A stretch of 64,000 nucleotides of DNA from Todiramphus chloris collaris (GCA_025345505.1 JANVCC010000112.1:684284-748283), one strand, 5' to 3'; shown: positions 25,152-38,500, counted from the stretch's first letter. Numbers and translations: made by a program. Notes: generated by a model not told the origin, from the letters alone.

Positions 25152-26337
25152 TCCACAGTCTAGAAATTGCTACACACAAACCCCCGTATTTCATTTCACT
25201 GTGAAGATGTATTTCAAGCCAATTCCGAAAGATTAAAGTTGGCAAGTTTGCTATAAAATGATTTTTTTCCATCTTTTAAGATAATAGCGTGATAGATAAA
25301 ACTTTCGTCTCTGAGAAGTCAAGCTCTTTTCTCTTTCCCTTTTAAGTGGTATTTTTCTGAAAGGTACAATCAGTTGCTTTTGTTGCTGGCACATCAACAT
25401 GTACTTTCTTGTGCGAGTTAAAATCAATGCCTGATATAATCTCTGTTGGAAGTCAGAAATGGAGCTGCTGGTTGCAGCTACTAAGGGAAATTTTGTGAAG
25501 ATTCACTCTGGCAACGTTCCTTTCCAGATGTCTGAACATCTGAAGTTTTATCCCTAAAACGACAGTGGAAAACAAGTTTTTTGAGGGCCTTGAGCTGCTA
25601 CTGGAATGTTTGCATTTCCGTGCCTTATTCTGGTGTTCTCTGACTTCCATATTTCTGTTCTGAAAAGTCAACAGTGATGAGTACTGAGACTTCTGTAGGG
25701 CAGAAGTTGGGGGCCTTTCATACAGGAAGATGCTCGGTTGTGTTTATTTGTTTTGGCAGGAGAATATTTGCTGACTTGGAAAGCCAAGATTGGGGAGATG
25801 ATGATTGTGTTCACCTTAAAATTAAATAAGGATTGGGAAAGAGGATTCTTTCAAGTGGCATTGATAGAGTATATGAATTATTTAAGATGCATCCCAGGAG
25901 GTCTCCTGGATGAGCAGACTCCCAAGCTGCTTATTAAAGAAGAAATAATACTGTGCCATCTGCTCATGGGATGTCCATGGATACATCATGATTTTAATGG
26001 TTAGACCCTTCAGCTGCTTTTCTGCTAGACACTATTCAACACGTAAAGCTGGATTGTAAAAGGGATTTGGATTAAGCCCAGGAGGAGAGCTTGGCAGAGT
26101 TTGGACTATTCAAGGTGTCTAACCAACAGCAAAATATCACGTCTAATGTTCCACAACCTGTTCTGCTGTGGAATTAATGCCTGGGCAAAGGGTCATTGTG
26201 GTTGCCTGGGAGAAAAGTGGAGCTTGCTTTCTTAAAGGCATCGTGGGACCCTGTAGGAAGGACCGTCTTCTAAGCATTGTCGCTCAGATCTTCGCTGTGC
26301 AAATGTGGAACATAGCTCAATTTTATTAGCTGCCTTT

Positions 26338-26367
26338 AAAAAAAAATAATAATAATAAAAAAAAAAA
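26338..26367. repeat. A-rich run with AAT units
   Basis: About 33 bases of A with five AAT-type interruptions. Simple repeat, and no retrocopy body was recognised upstream. Confidence 0.85.
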
Positions 26368-27289
26368 TCTTAAAACTGAAAAAAATCAAGGACCTGTCCA
26401 GGTATTTTAAAGGCACTTGTGAGAGAAATATTGCATCTGGTCAGCTCTAATTTTTTTACTTAGGGCCTGGCCATACAGACTGCGATGATAAAATCAGCTG
26501 GACCACACAGAGCACACAAAATAAATGGATATTTTACATTATGTAAATAATTACAGAATGACATTCGTCTCTAGGTTAATTTCTCTGCCTACCCTGGAAA
26601 ATTGCCATCTGTAAGCAAAAATATTGACTAAATTATTTTCAATGATACAGAAAAAAGGGCTAAAGCACCAGCATTTCAGATAATGACATCAGCATTATTA
26701 TGGAGTTATGTTAACTTAAATGGCAGGTGGAGAAGTAAAATTGATCTCCTCTGCTAAGCTGTACCGCATAAATAAAGAATTCATTTTTTTGATCTATTGA
26801 TTCTCTGTGGATTGCTTGCCAAGAAGATGCTAACATCAGCTTATCTGAATTAATACATGGTATTAGAGGAGGAAACCAACATCAATATTCCAGCACTTTG
26901 CAGACCACAACCTGCATTAAGTCATGATTCAGATTTATGGTTACGGACTTTCCACTGAGGAAAGCCCCTGCAGCCACCGGGCAATGGGTTTTGCACCTGG
27001 AATATTGAAATACAAGCCTGTAGGACGTTTAAAGAGAATCTGGTTCTGTTGGTGGCAGGGTCTGGCTTGTGAAAAGCAGAAGCTGCTCCGTTGTCCATGT
27101 TTAGTGGATTATGTTTGGCCGTGGCTCTTGTGTTAGGGTCACAGGAGTGAAAGGGCTGTGCTCAGACTCCACTGAAATCACTGCTGTGTAAACTGCAGCA
27201 ACTATGATGTTATTACCTTAAGAGAATATAGGAAGGATGCTCTTTGGGCTGAGATGTGGAAGTGGGGTTGGAAATACTAACATCAGGTT

Positions 27290-28126
27290 TAATGGCCATC
27301 CAGAGGGACCTTGGCAGGCTGGAGAGCTGGGCCCATGCCAGCCTCATGAAGTTCAGCAAGGCCAAATGCAAGGTCCTCCATCTGGGTCGGAGCAATCCCA
27401 AGCACCAGTACAGGATGGGCAGTGACTGGCTGGAGAGCAGCCCTGAAGAGAAGGACTTGGGAGTGCTGGTGGATGAGAAGCTCACCCTGAGCCATCAGCT
27501 GCTCTCGCAGCCCAGAAAGCCAATCGTGTCCTGGGCTGCAGCAAGAGCAGCGTGGCCAGCAGGGCCAGGGAGGGGATTCTGCCCTCTGCTCCGCTCTGGT
27601 GAGACCTCCCCTGCAGCACTGCATCCAGCTCTGGAGCCCCTGGTACAGGAAAGAGATGGACGTGCTGGAATGTGTCCAGAGCAGGGCCAGGAGGATGCTC
27701 AGAGGCTGGAGCACCTCTGCTATGGGGACAGACTGAGAGAGCTGGGGTTGTTCAGCCTGGAGAAGAGAAGGCTCCGGGGAGACCTTCTTGTGGCCTCCCA
27801 GGATCTGAAGGGGCTACAAGAAAGCTGGAGAGGGACTTGTTAGGCTGTGGGGCAGTGACAGGACTGGAGGGGATGGATTAAAACTAGAGAGAGGTCGGTT
27901 CAGGTTGGACATGAGGAAGAATTTCTTCCCCAGGAGGCTGGGGAGACACTGGCAGGGGTTGCCCAGAGAGGTGGTGGAAGCCCCATCCTTGGAAGTGTTT
28001 CAGGCCAGGCTGGCTGGGGCTGTGAGCAACCTGCTCTAGTGGGAGGGGTCCCTGCCCATGGCAGGGGGGTTGGAACTGGGTCAGCTTTGAGGTCCCTTCC
28101 AACCCTGACCATTCTATGATTCTATG
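27290..28126 (+). mobile_element. CR1 LINE, longest copy, with RT C-terminal remnant
   Basis: About 840 bases on the plus strand. The frame 27256-27843 carries text of the C-terminal part of the CR1 ORF2 reverse transcriptase: KCKVLHLGRSNPKHQYRMG, then WLESSPEEKDLGVLVDEKL. A neighbouring frame resumes with [19 protein letters not shown], so there is at least one frame break between them near 27510-27600, where the expected LVRPHLEYC-type segment is disturbed. The 3' end has GGTTGCCCAGAGAGGTGGTG and CTGCTCTAGTGGGAGGGGTC, and the tail ATTCTATGATTCTATG. It is the fullest member here of the tail class seen at 18.1 and 52.6 kb. The polymerase core and endonuclease are missing, so it is inactive. 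Confidence 0.95.
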
Positions 28127-31004
28127 GCATGATCTTGGGGGGGGAGCCAGAAACACTTTGCTTTTTAATGTTAATTTTGTGATATTTGCACAGCTCCTGG
28201 CACAATGCAGGCACAAACCAAAAAGGTGTATGTGGCTAAGTAACCACCCAGAAAGGCAGTAGCAAAATACAGCGTAACTCCAATATTCCAATCGTGTAAA
28301 ATCTTTAAGTTCTAGAGGGTAAATAGTCCTGTGTTACTTCAGGCAAACCTCTTCAAAGCCCAAAGTTAAGAACAGAAATTTTTGTTGCAAGTCTAGACAG
28401 TAACAGAATTAACTCGTAAAGATCTAAAGAGAAATGTTTTATTACATTTTAGCCCAGTGCTGATCAGGATGGAGAAGTGCTGATCACTCACCATGATAAG
28501 CAGGGCTTTGTGTTTAAGTGAAAGCCCATCAGGAAGAACAGGCGTACAGGCTGTTCCCGTAGTTCTACTGTAACAACTATTTAGATACCGTCTTTGTATT
28601 CTTGCTCCATTTCATTTGCAGTATGTAATTTTTAAAGAAAAGAAAAGCAAATTGCCATTTTTGGATCATCAGCAATGAAGCACTGAATTTTTTAATGTAA
28701 GAAAAAAAAAAAAAGGAAAAGCTGCTGGAGCTCAGTAGTGAGTTGTATCCTGCTCGCTGATGCTTGGTAAATTGTATAATGGCTTTCAGCTTCCCTTCAT
28801 TGCTACAGCTGTTGGCTTCAATCTGGTTTTGTGGTTTGATTAAAGTAACTTCTTTTTTTTTTTTCCCCCAACTTGTCAATGGCCTGGTGCTGGATAATGT
28901 AAACGAGCTCATCCTTTTTGCTAAGCTGAGTCAAGGTAGCTACTTCAGAACAAATCCCCAGAATACCTTGATAACCGATACAGGGGGAAAGCGAAATAAA
29001 ATCTGAAGACCTTTTGCATAGCAAATCTTCAGAGGAGAAAACGTGCAGAGGGTTTGTGCTGTGTGGAAGCCGTTGAAGTAACCTCACCTCTTTTGCATGA
29101 TTACATCTGGTCACACTGAACCAGAGGACAGTTTGCCATGGTGCTACCTGCACCAGGCACCAGTTCAGCAATGCCCATCTCTTTTTGGCTATTGGAATTC
29201 CTGCGCATGTTTCAGACAGCTCTAAAGACAGACCAACAGACACCTGAGGTAAACTGCCCTAGCTTCATTGCTAGAAGAAACTAATGAACTAATTTCCTAG
29301 GCAGTGCAAATACAGATGCAAAAGTCTTCTCTGGAGATGGGGATGTTATGAGTCCGTCTTCCTGGAAAGCTGCAGTTTGGGTTTTTTTGTGCAGAGTGTC
29401 TGATTGAAACGTGCCAGAGAAATGAAAGTTGGGCAAAGAAAGAAATATTGCTCCCATTTTACAGCTGGGGAGTTTTAGCACAGGCAGTTGAAAACTTAGA
29501 TGATCTTATATAGGATCAGTTGGAATCTGAATTCAGATTTAGTTCCAGTAAGCAGCTTTTATCACAAGATTGGTTTTCTTCTTTTTATAACTTGTAGTTA
29601 GAGCGTATGCGTCAATAACCAATAGGCCTTTCAAAAGAGAATCCCTCTCCTGTTCCAGTTCTAACTCTAATCCTAGCTATATTGGCCAGTTGATTATTGC
29701 AAATATTTACCTCCTGCTACAAATGGAAATGACTTCTTTCCCTTCTTCTTCACAGTCGTAATATCCTCTGGTGTTCCATTATCTCTCGGTACCTATGATA
29801 GATCAAAATCTTGCTCTTCTTGTAATAAATTAAATTGCCTATAATAGGAAACGTTAAGTATCTGTAGTGTTTTTAGACAAGTAATGGGTAAACTGCACTT
29901 TCTCTAGCTGAAATTGATTTCTGAATCATTTATCACGCCATGTAAATTACTGTAAGAATGTACAGCATACGAGTAGGCAAATAACCATCCAGTGTCATTC
30001 TGAATCGATGGTGTATTTATGGGACACTGCTCATTTATTTTCGAGAACAGAGTCTGAGCTGCTATTTATCAGATGCATTCCTGGTTCAATGTTACTTACA
30101 CTTCAGGCACTTAGGTCCTTTAGAACCTCCCTGGAAAAGGGGAAAATGTCAGGGAAATGGGGATCAAATGATGCTTTAAGCATCCAAGGTGATAAAAAGC
30201 TCTTTTAAATTAATTCCAATTGTCACAGAGAAAACAGGTTTACCTATAGCGTGTGTTTGAGGACCCTTCTAAAGTATTCCAAGTGCAAAGCTTCTGTTGG
30301 AGTTCTGGGGCTTGAATTACAGTTTCAACATCCATTTCTGTTGCTCTCATATTTCACCAAAGCAGAAGTATTGATCAAAACACAGAAAGTATTGGTGATT
30401 CATCCTGAGTGGCAGTTTCCTGCATCTGTCTTGTGTTTTAAGTTTAATAACAAACACTTTGACACCGAGCTGTTGACTGATAAATACTTCACAGCTTCTC
30501 TGCATGTGAAGTGTCATAAACTTAATGCATGTCATAATTCAGGTGTTACTTGGCTGCAAAACTGGCAGAGGGGTTGTGGTGTGCTTGTTGCTCTTGAGAA
30601 CTTGCTGAAATGGGACCTTTGATGTGCAGCAAAAAGATGGGGGATGGAGAGTGGGTTTTTTTTGGTGAGAGACACAAGTGAATTACAAGTTTACCTCTTA
30701 ACTGCAGGTCTGTGCTCCCAACCTTGGGTCTCCATTGTGTTTCTCAATGCACGTCTGGTATGTAGAAGGTAGGACATTGAGATGGAATCAACCTTTGGAG
30801 GATGCTTTCTGCCAGGCAGTGCAGTGATTTACTGGAGTTACTTTACTTTGCCCCGCTGTGGCTTGACCAGGGCACTCTGGGTGGGAAGAGGAGTTCTGGG
30901 TGGGCAGTGAAGTGCCAGACTGAGCTCTCCTGCAATCGCTTTGACTCGTGCGGGCGGCTGGCAGAGGACAGCAGTGTTGCGAGGGCAGTCTGGAAGCCTT
31001 TCAT
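28127..31004. other. unique non-coding DNA with one L2/MIR relic
   Basis: 2.9 kb without a gene. It holds a G8-class run just after the CR1 tail (28137), an A-run at 28702, a T-run at 28852 and an L2/MIR relic at 29451. The 123-codon frame 30251-30622 is not recognised and lacks supporting splice signals. Confidence 0.55.
29451..29545 (-). mobile_element. L2/MIR-type relic
   Basis: The + strand reads CTCCCATTTTACAGCTGGGG, then AGCACAGGCAGTTGAAAACTT, TAGGATCAGTTGGAATCTGA and TTCAGATTTAGTTCC. In order and spacing this follows the reversed 3' end common to L2 and MIR (CCCATTTTACAGATGGGGAA ... AGTGACTTGCCCAAGGTCA ... GGATTTGAACCCAGG). It is heavily diverged, as expected for elements that stopped moving long before birds arose. 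Confidence 0.55.
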
Positions 31005-31460
31005 TCATAGAATCATAGAATCATTATGGTTGGAAAGGACCTCCAGGGTCATCAAGCCCAACCTTTGTCCTTGCATTTCTCTGACCACTACACCAGATCC
31101 TCAAGCTCCACATCTAATCGTTCTTTAAACCCCTCCAGGGATGGTGACTCCACCAGCTCCCTGGGCAGCCTGTTCCAGTGCCCAACCACCCTCTCAGTGA
31201 AGAATTTCCTCCTAATATCCAATCTAAACCTCCCCTGACGCAACTTGAGTCCATTCCCCCTCGTCCTATCATTACTAATTTGAGACACCAACACCAGCCT
31301 TGCTACAACCTCCTTTTAGGTAGTTGTAGAGGGCAATAAGGTCTCCTCTCAGCCTCCTCTTCTCTAGACTAAACAAACCCAGTTCCCTCAGCCGCTCCTC
31401 ATAGGGCATGCTTTCCAGCCCTTTCACCAGCTTCATTGCCCTTCTCTGCACTTGCCTCCT
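31005..31460 (-). mobile_element. CR1 LINE, distinct tail class
   Basis: Reversed tail TCATAGAATCATAGAATCAT followed by TATGGTTGGAAAGGACCTCC, GGTCATCAAGCCCAACC, CTCCCTGGGCAGCCTGTTCC and AGTGAAGAATTTCCTCCTAA, and then AGCCTCCTCTTCTCTAGACT from the end of the reverse-transcriptase frame. About 455 bases, minus strand. The GGAAAGGACCTCCAGGGTCA phrase sets it apart from the other three classes in the window, so it comes from a different CR1 subfamily. Inactive. Confidence 0.94.
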
Positions 31461-33724
31461 TTGGCCAGCCTGAATTAGGAGAAGACTCTATCTAGCTTTG
31501 CAATTCAAATTTATTGATTTTCCTGGTTTTTTTCCTACTCTTTTTTTTTCCTGTTCTTCCTCCTGTACTGCTTTTCCCATTCTTTTTCCTCTCACAAGTA
31601 GAGCGTTGGCAGGTTTTTTTATGTCTGTAGACCTTGCTGTGTGCTGGTATTTCAGAACGTGGCTTGACTCAGTGTGGTGAGGCTCCTGCCAGTTTGCTTT
31701 ACACCTCCTTATCCGTTCTGACCCATTCTCTGGGTGCCCTGACTTCAGGAGAGATGAACTTTATCCTTAGGCTAGAAAGTCTCTCTCCTCGTGCCTGAGG
31801 AGCAGATCTGTCAAACACGGGCCCGATACAAGAGCTTTAGATGATCTATTAGGTATTCAGATGGTCAACGCTGCCCAAGGCAAGTGACAGCTTTAATATC
31901 CATATATCTATAAGAGGAACAGCCTCAGATCCATCACTCAACACAGATCATCTGTCACACAGGGTCCCAGCCGCTTGCTGCTGTGGGAAATCCTTAAATC
32001 CACAGCATTACTGTGATGGGTTGATGCTTAGCCTGTGTGGATAAGAATTTTTACTGTAGACAGGGAAGAGTGTGGGGATCATAAATACCCAAAGGAAAAT
32101 CAGCAGAAGTGCTTGGCAAGCCAATAAACCCACGCTTTTTATTTATAGGCCTTCGGATGAAGAGTTTCTTTTCGTGGGCTAATATAGATGCCTTTCAATA
32201 ACGAAACTAAGTAGTACCAATAAGAGAAGTAATTAGTTCACTGAAAGCAATCAATACCTCACGCTTTAATGCATGTGAAAAAGTAACACAGAATATGTAG
32301 GATATGGAATGAGCAGTAAGTTTAAATGTGTTTTTTTTAAAGCATTTCGTTAGCTCAATGATACGTTGTTGTTTTGAGTTACATACAAATTAGCTTTCTG
32401 CTTCATGTAGACTGTCTGCTTAATGAATATTCTAAAATGGTGGTTTATTAACGTGCCGCCCTAATTAGCGGATCAGAAAGGCACCAAACACCTTTAAATT
32501 GTGTTATTTTCCAAGGCAGCATGAGAGAAGCAGAAGGTAACAGTGAATTTCTAATTCCCTTCAGAAAATAAAAATCCAAAGTAATGGCTGCAGCTATTTG
32601 TGTCAGACATAAAGATGGATATAACATGTAGTAAACCTCCTATTGGGTATTATTACAAATGATTGATTTCTCTCTCCCCCTACAGTTTAGATGGCGAAGT
32701 GCTTACTGTACAAACAGCTCAGGAAAAGTCAACATGTTTTACAAGTAAATAATTTACAGCCACTCTGTGGAATACAGAATAATATTTTACATTAAGTGAC
32801 ATTAATTAGGGTAGAAATATTCAAATGGTGAAGGACTGGGAGATGACTGTGGCAAAGAAAATTTTTTTTCCTTGCAGTCTAAATGCAAATCAGAAGCTTG
32901 GAGAGTCACGGACACATTGCTCTTGAGGGAGAAATAATTCCCAATAAGTACCCAGTGCTAAAACTGTGGCAAGATTTTGGGAATGGCAGCCAAATTGGAG
33001 CCAGTGACAGTCTCAGCCAGCGCTGAAGGTTTTAGATGCATTTTAGATCTGTTTTAATTAGAGGTGACTCGGGTTTTAATCCCGTGAGCATTAATGCACG
33101 CGGTTATCTTCACCCGCAGCAGCAAACCCAGTGACTTTGCAGGATTAGTTTTACAGCCCTGGATTTTTAAGGTCAGTACAGGCTATTATTGTGGCTTAAT
33201 CTTGCTCATAAAATGTGCACTAGAACCTCACCTGGCAATTCCTGAATTGATCCTGATGATAACTTCTAACTGAAGAGTATTTTTGCAGAAAGACTTAGTG
33301 ATCTATCACCCACTGCTTCCCATCTACCACCACCAAGCTGTCATCTTCCAGTTGACTATAGCTGTATAGGTTTGTGTAGAAGAGGTTTTGACCACGTGGA
33401 TCATGTGCATTCTGACCTACATCGAGCTGGCAACAAGCACGCCAATCGTCTGCTAGGCTGCATTAAAAATCAGACCTTTAATAAATGGGTTTTTTCCCTT
33501 TGATTTGAAATCAGCTTGATACGGTTCCGCTTTACCGCTGTGAATCTGCCAAGGGCTGTTTACTGCAATTGGCTGCGTGCAAGGAACTCGGAGAAATCAA
33601 AATCTGGAATAAAAGGAGGTGAGGAAGGGAAACAAAGCCTGTTGAACAGACTTTGTGCACCAAATGTTGCTGCACCTCTATAAAAAAAAAACCCTAAACT
33701 CAGCCTAAGGATTGCTGAGCTGTA
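31461..33724. other. unique AT-rich DNA, possibly constrained
   Basis: 2.3 kb with no gene, CR1 or microsatellite. Between about 32.1 and 33.2 kb the sequence is rich in TAATTA-type homeodomain cores and free of recognisable repeats, which is how many vertebrate conserved non-coding elements look. Conservation itself cannot be judged from one sequence. At 33068-33085 the string CGGGTTTTAATCCCG could fold like a tRNA T arm, but nothing else tRNA-like lies near. Confidence 0.4.
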
Positions 33725-33861
33725 TCACAGAATCACTCAGGTTGGAAAAGCCCCTTGGGATCATCGTGTCCAACCATCAGCCCTACTCTACAAGTTCACC
33801 CCTAGACCATCTCCCCCAGCACCACATCTCAGCGATGCTGAAACACACCCAGGGATGGCTG
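33725..33861 (-). mobile_element. CR1 LINE, short 3' fragment
   Basis: ATCACAGAATCACTCAGGTT, then GGAAAAGCCCCTTGGGATCA and TCGTGTCCAACCATCAGCCC, ending at CACACCCAGGGATGGC. About 137 bases on the minus strand. This CACTCAGGTTGGAAAAGCCCC tail class is shared with the copies at 48.7 and 50.0 kb. Confidence 0.93.
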
Positions 33862-34365
33862 TAGTGTGTCTCTGCAATGTTCTTTGGTTTAAATCGCCTC
33901 CTGCAGCCTTAGCTGGGTTGAAAGGGAGTGGGAGTGATAATTACACCTTCTGAGGTATAATATAACCCTGTATAAAACAAGTCTATGTATAGAGATATGT
34001 AAAGGCTAAAACAGTAAAGGGCAGTGATCAGCGAAAGGTGATTAGATCAGAAACTTCACAGGAAAAAGTAATGGAAGGTGGTGGAGGAGATCTGGACACT
34101 GGTTTGGGGAGAGGAGAAAGAAGCCACTTGAGTCAGAAAGCCTTATTTAGCTCCTCCGTTTCACAGTATATACCATAAAAACCCCTCTCACCTTGTCTTG
34201 GAGTCACTGACAGACAAGCCTGGACGTTGAGTTTCATGTACGAAGTGCTTTTGTTTGTCTGCACCCCGTCAATGTTTTCTAAGATAGCATGCGTTCATAA
34301 GATGTACTCCAAAAATTTCCCAAATTGAATTTAGACAAATTTAACATTTCAGTATTCAGCATAGA

Positions 34366-34380
34366 GGGGGGGGGAAAAAA
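34366..34380. repeat. G9 plus A6 run
   Basis: A G9-class run followed at once by A6. Simple repeat. Confidence 0.85.
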
Positions 34381-35570
34381 GAGACTATGTACTTTCCCTT
34401 TCTATGTGGAGATTGGTTTTATTTTGGGATGTAGCTGTACATCTAATCAAGCACTATTATACTCTAAAACATCACTTAGAAAAATTGGGGAAAATGAGCT
34501 TTTTTTCAAGATTTTTGGTCTTTTTTTTTCCCCCCCACCCCCACTTTCACCAACTTGTTTGTAGTTGGAACAAATAAATACAATTATCTCTAATAAAATG
34601 TGCTGTTGAACAGAAGACATTTTTCCCGTGCAATTGGAAGGCGTATTGATGACATATAATTTTCTTACAGGCATTGTGGATAATCTGGATGATTTACTAG
34701 GATTTCCTAGCTCTCTAAACCTCACTCAAAACCAGATTTCATGTATTAAACATAAATTAAGCTCTAGTATCTTAAAAATAAACACAAACGAAGGAAAAAA
34801 AACCCCTAATGTAGCTGCTGCTAATTGCAGTTAAGTAGCCTCCTACATTTGCACTTAATAATTGGGAACTGCTGCTGTTTGTACATTGTGATATTTTAAA
34901 TGGAATGTTCCTGCTCCCTGTAGAAGTAATTTATATTATGGATGATTGTATCAAATATCTGCTAAAACTGGCAGGATAATTAACTGCTCTGTTGCTTGAC
35001 ATGCTACAGAAGCCTCTCTACACTGGATTGGGCTGACAGAGTTGAGAGTGCTGCTAAATTCACAGGAAAAAGGGAGTCTGGAAGGGAGGGAAATATTTTG
35101 GGATGATGAAAATGGTGGAAATTTGTCTGAGGCCCCTTTTTGCCAGTTCTCCAGATTCTTCTGTGCCTGATTTATCAAGGTCAATGGGCAGGTGTTGAAT
35201 GAAAAAAAAAAAACCAAAAAAAACCCCAAAAGAGTCAGATCTAAATCTTTAACTTGGAATTTTTAAATATGTCTGTTGAAAATATTGTAGTTTTCACATT
35301 CTGGAAATTTGCTGTGTACAAGGCAACTAGACTGAAGTGCTTTCAAGTTTGCAGATGGTACGTGGTCTTTAATGAGCTGGTCTATCATTACATCCATAAA
35401 AATATTTATTTATAAGGTGCTTGATACCTAATATAGCTGCTTCTCTTTTTTCAATGTTGGCGTAAACTTAAACCATACTTAATGATGCGGTTTCAGCTCT
35501 GCTAAGAATTTGCTAGCTGCCTTTCTGCCTGAGAAAATTGCATAAAAGTAGTTAGCTAATATTAATTAGT

Positions 35571-35599
35571 GGGGGGAAAAAAAGGGGGGGGGGAGGTGG
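35571..35599. repeat. G6-A7-G10 purine run
   Basis: An all-purine stretch of two G runs around an A run, 29 bases in total. Simple, probably length-variable. Confidence 0.9.
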
Positions 35600-38500
35600 A
35601 AGTTGTTTAAATCACTGATGGAAAGAAAAGTTGAGGGGTCCTAAGCTTCGTGTAGTTACACAGAGTAGTGAAAAGCCATTGCAGTATGATATCAGATCAG
35701 AATAAAAATGATCTATACCCTTTTCCTGGGTATAAATAATTTCACAGGGTTTAAGGCGGTGAAGAATGTTATGAAAAAAACCCTTCTGTAAGCTCCCCAA
35801 GTGTGAAAATTAATCACTCGGAAGCATTTGACAGCATGTGCTCCGGCCTTAGAGCTAGAAACTTTACCTAGCCCTGAAACTTCTATTAATTTTCAATTTA
35901 CAATTTATATTTTGCTGATGCTTGTTGCTTTTTGTGGGGAATTTACTGGAAATTTTCATTTCCAAGCTCAAAAATCAGACTGAGCATGTCGAATCTTTTA
36001 GAGGCAGTTAAGAGCTCCTTCTGCGTGCCTCTGGTTTTGGTCCAGACTCAATAATTTGTGGGTTTATTCCTTCCTGTGTCTCTGTAGCCTCTGCTGTGGA
36101 GCTGGCTGTGGATCATCTGCTCGGCTCCGCACAGCCGCTGATTGAAGTGCTGCGGAGGATGAGCACTTGAGATAACACCTGGCATTGTGAGGAGTGAAAT
36201 AACTCTTGCCAATTAACTGTAAAAGCACTCTTGCTAATTATTTTCTAACTATCCATTCCAGTTTATTATCCACTAACAAAAAAAAATAAAAATAAAAGCT
36301 GAACTGTGGAGAATCTTGTTTGGAAAGCACTCTGGTTTAACGGGAAATTAAACGCGGTGGTTCTCGGGGTGCCCGTACATCTCGGTGCTGTTTATCAGAG
36401 TTGTTTAAACCTTTCTAGGCAGTCCTGTGCTCCAGTTCTGTGCTGCTCCTCCCAGCACCCTCAACACACTCAGCTGGGCAGGAACTGGTGTAACTTTACC
36501 TGCTCTGATCTGCCCCAGCCTTTGCGGGTGGTCCATTTTCCTCTATACATCACCTTGAATTTTCATGAGCCTCTGCCGGCTGTCCTAGAGGGGTACTGGT
36601 GTATCCAGTATGGAGCTGGTGAAGCCCAGTGCTCCTTTCCCAGGGGGATGTGTGATCCGTTTGCCAGTTTGTGACACGTATTGCACCATACTAGTGCAGC
36701 GTGTGCCGACGAGAACCGCTGTGGTCTGCGTACTTCAGTCAAATCAACAGGCAGAGGAACAGTGTTCTGTGCTTTTTCCATCCTCTGGAGCTTGCAAGTA
36801 AGAAAGATGAAAATGCTGTAAGTCTGATTATGCACAGTGATAAAAAAAGGGCTGGTTTTATGATTTAGGCACTAAGTTGGTATTTGATTTACTTGTGTGG
36901 TGGTGTGAGAAGCAGAAAAGGCTTTCCCTCCGTGTAAGCGCTGCTCAGCAATAATGAAAACATCCCTGGATTATCAACAGTTTCCAGCATAAATCCAAAA
37001 TATGGCCCCATACTGTGAAGAAAAGTGACTCTGTCCCAGCCCAAAGCAGCACAGCGTGAAGCACGCCCTGGCTTTAACCACAACGGTACCCAAGGGAGAC
37101 AGCCACTCTAGGATTGATGGCTTGGAGCTATCTGTATTATAATAAACAGATTATTCCTATTGAATTAGCTTGAACCTCTCTGGGGAGATGCATCATGCTC
37201 CAACATTCAGCCTTGTCTTTGGAAGTATAAGAGGAATGGGGGATGTCCAAGGCAATTTATTTATCCATAATATGTTTCCAAAGGTTGTGTCTTGAGTTCT
37301 TTATATCCCCAGTGTTGGGCTGCACAAAGTAATATCGTGACATGGTTGCTGGGTGCTGTTGGGGAGAAAGCCTTTGGTCCTCGTGCACCATGGAGAGCAG
37401 AAGATGGCAGCTGGTGTCTTTGCTCTTTATAGAGCTGTTTGGGAGGCTCTGCCTTGGATAAGGTGAAATATTCCATTCAACCTTCCACGTCGGAGTTTGC
37501 CGACTTTTGCTTTGTTTATGTAGCGTCTCCCATCCAGGAGACTTCTTTTTCTACCTGTGAATAAAGAAATACTGTAAAATATTAACTGTTGGGCCCAAAG
37601 CAGGTACACCTCATACCTTGACAGCTTTCCCTTTGCATCCTGTCAAAGCCTTAGTATTTTGATAAAACCTTCTGGAAGCAATCAAAGCAGCATTTTATAG
37701 CATGGATTAAAACAGGAGAGATAATGTCTTGATTTTTTTCCTCTTTTTCCTGCCAGCATGAAAATCTGTTCCTCAGCTTTTTACTTCCTTGCCCCTACTA
37801 ATGACCTTTCTTTCACTGCCAGTTTCGAAATCTTGACAGCTCGTTAGAATCAGGGGAGACTTTGCATGATCAGAGTGATAATTCTCAAATCACTCTGGCT
37901 GAGATTAAGTTTAGGAGCATTATTTATTCAAATGACAAGCATGAAGGACCACACGGGAAATATGGAGGAGTGCCTTCTGTAAATGACAGCTCAGGGAGAA
38001 TTTCCAATTGCAGGAGACAGCTGTAGCCCCCAACTTAATCTAATTACTGTAGTGTAGTGAAAAATGTCACCCGGAATGAAATTGATACTGTCATATATGT
38101 TCATGGTACGTTTTGACTTACATATGGCTACGGTTGGGATAACCTTTGGATTCTAAATCCAACTTGAGGCTGCTGTAATGCTCTTGTAATCAGAGGAATT
38201 TTGAGCGTGTGGAATTTCTTCCTTGCTCTGAGCGGATCGGCTCCGCTCGCAGCTGTACAAAGTTCAGAATAGCCCTTTCCTGGAGCCTTCCTTCCTCGTG
38301 CAGATAACAAACGGTATATAAACCTTTGTTTTGTTTCCTTTTTTTTCTCAAACCCCACATTTCCATATGTTTTCCAGTTGCGTTTCTGAAATGGAGAAAG
38401 AGGAGGGAATGACTTGCGGAGAGCGGCCGTGCCGCCCCCATATGCTTTTTCTCTTTTGTTGCACATGAACAATTGTACAATGACTTGAAAAGTTGAGTTT

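Larger units (their letters stand above)
23554..27289. other. unique non-coding DNA
   Basis: 3.7 kb without a supportable gene. It holds a C19 run at 25133 and an A/ATA-rich run at 26338. An 88-codon frame at 25738-26004 looks like chance. The phrase GTGGATTATGTTTGGC near 27105 echoes GTGGATTATGTTTAGC near 24672, each followed by a similar GGCTCTTGTGTTAGGG segment, so a small old dispersed duplication is possible. Confidence 0.5.

Noticed and set aside
27256-27843. 195-codon frame as a host gene
   Set aside because: It is the end of the CR1 reverse-transcriptase frame, with a truncated 5' side, and is annotated as a mobile element.
30251-30622. 123-codon frame
   Set aside because: No recognisable domain. 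A minus-strand frame overlaps it, and it does not open on ATG in a good start context.
33068-33085. T-arm-like stem CGGGTTTTAATCCCG
   Set aside because: Only the arm is present. The rest of the cloverleaf is missing.
36306-36674. 122-codon frame
   Set aside because: Opens on GTG, not ATG. Chance length for 64 kb, and no recognisable domain.
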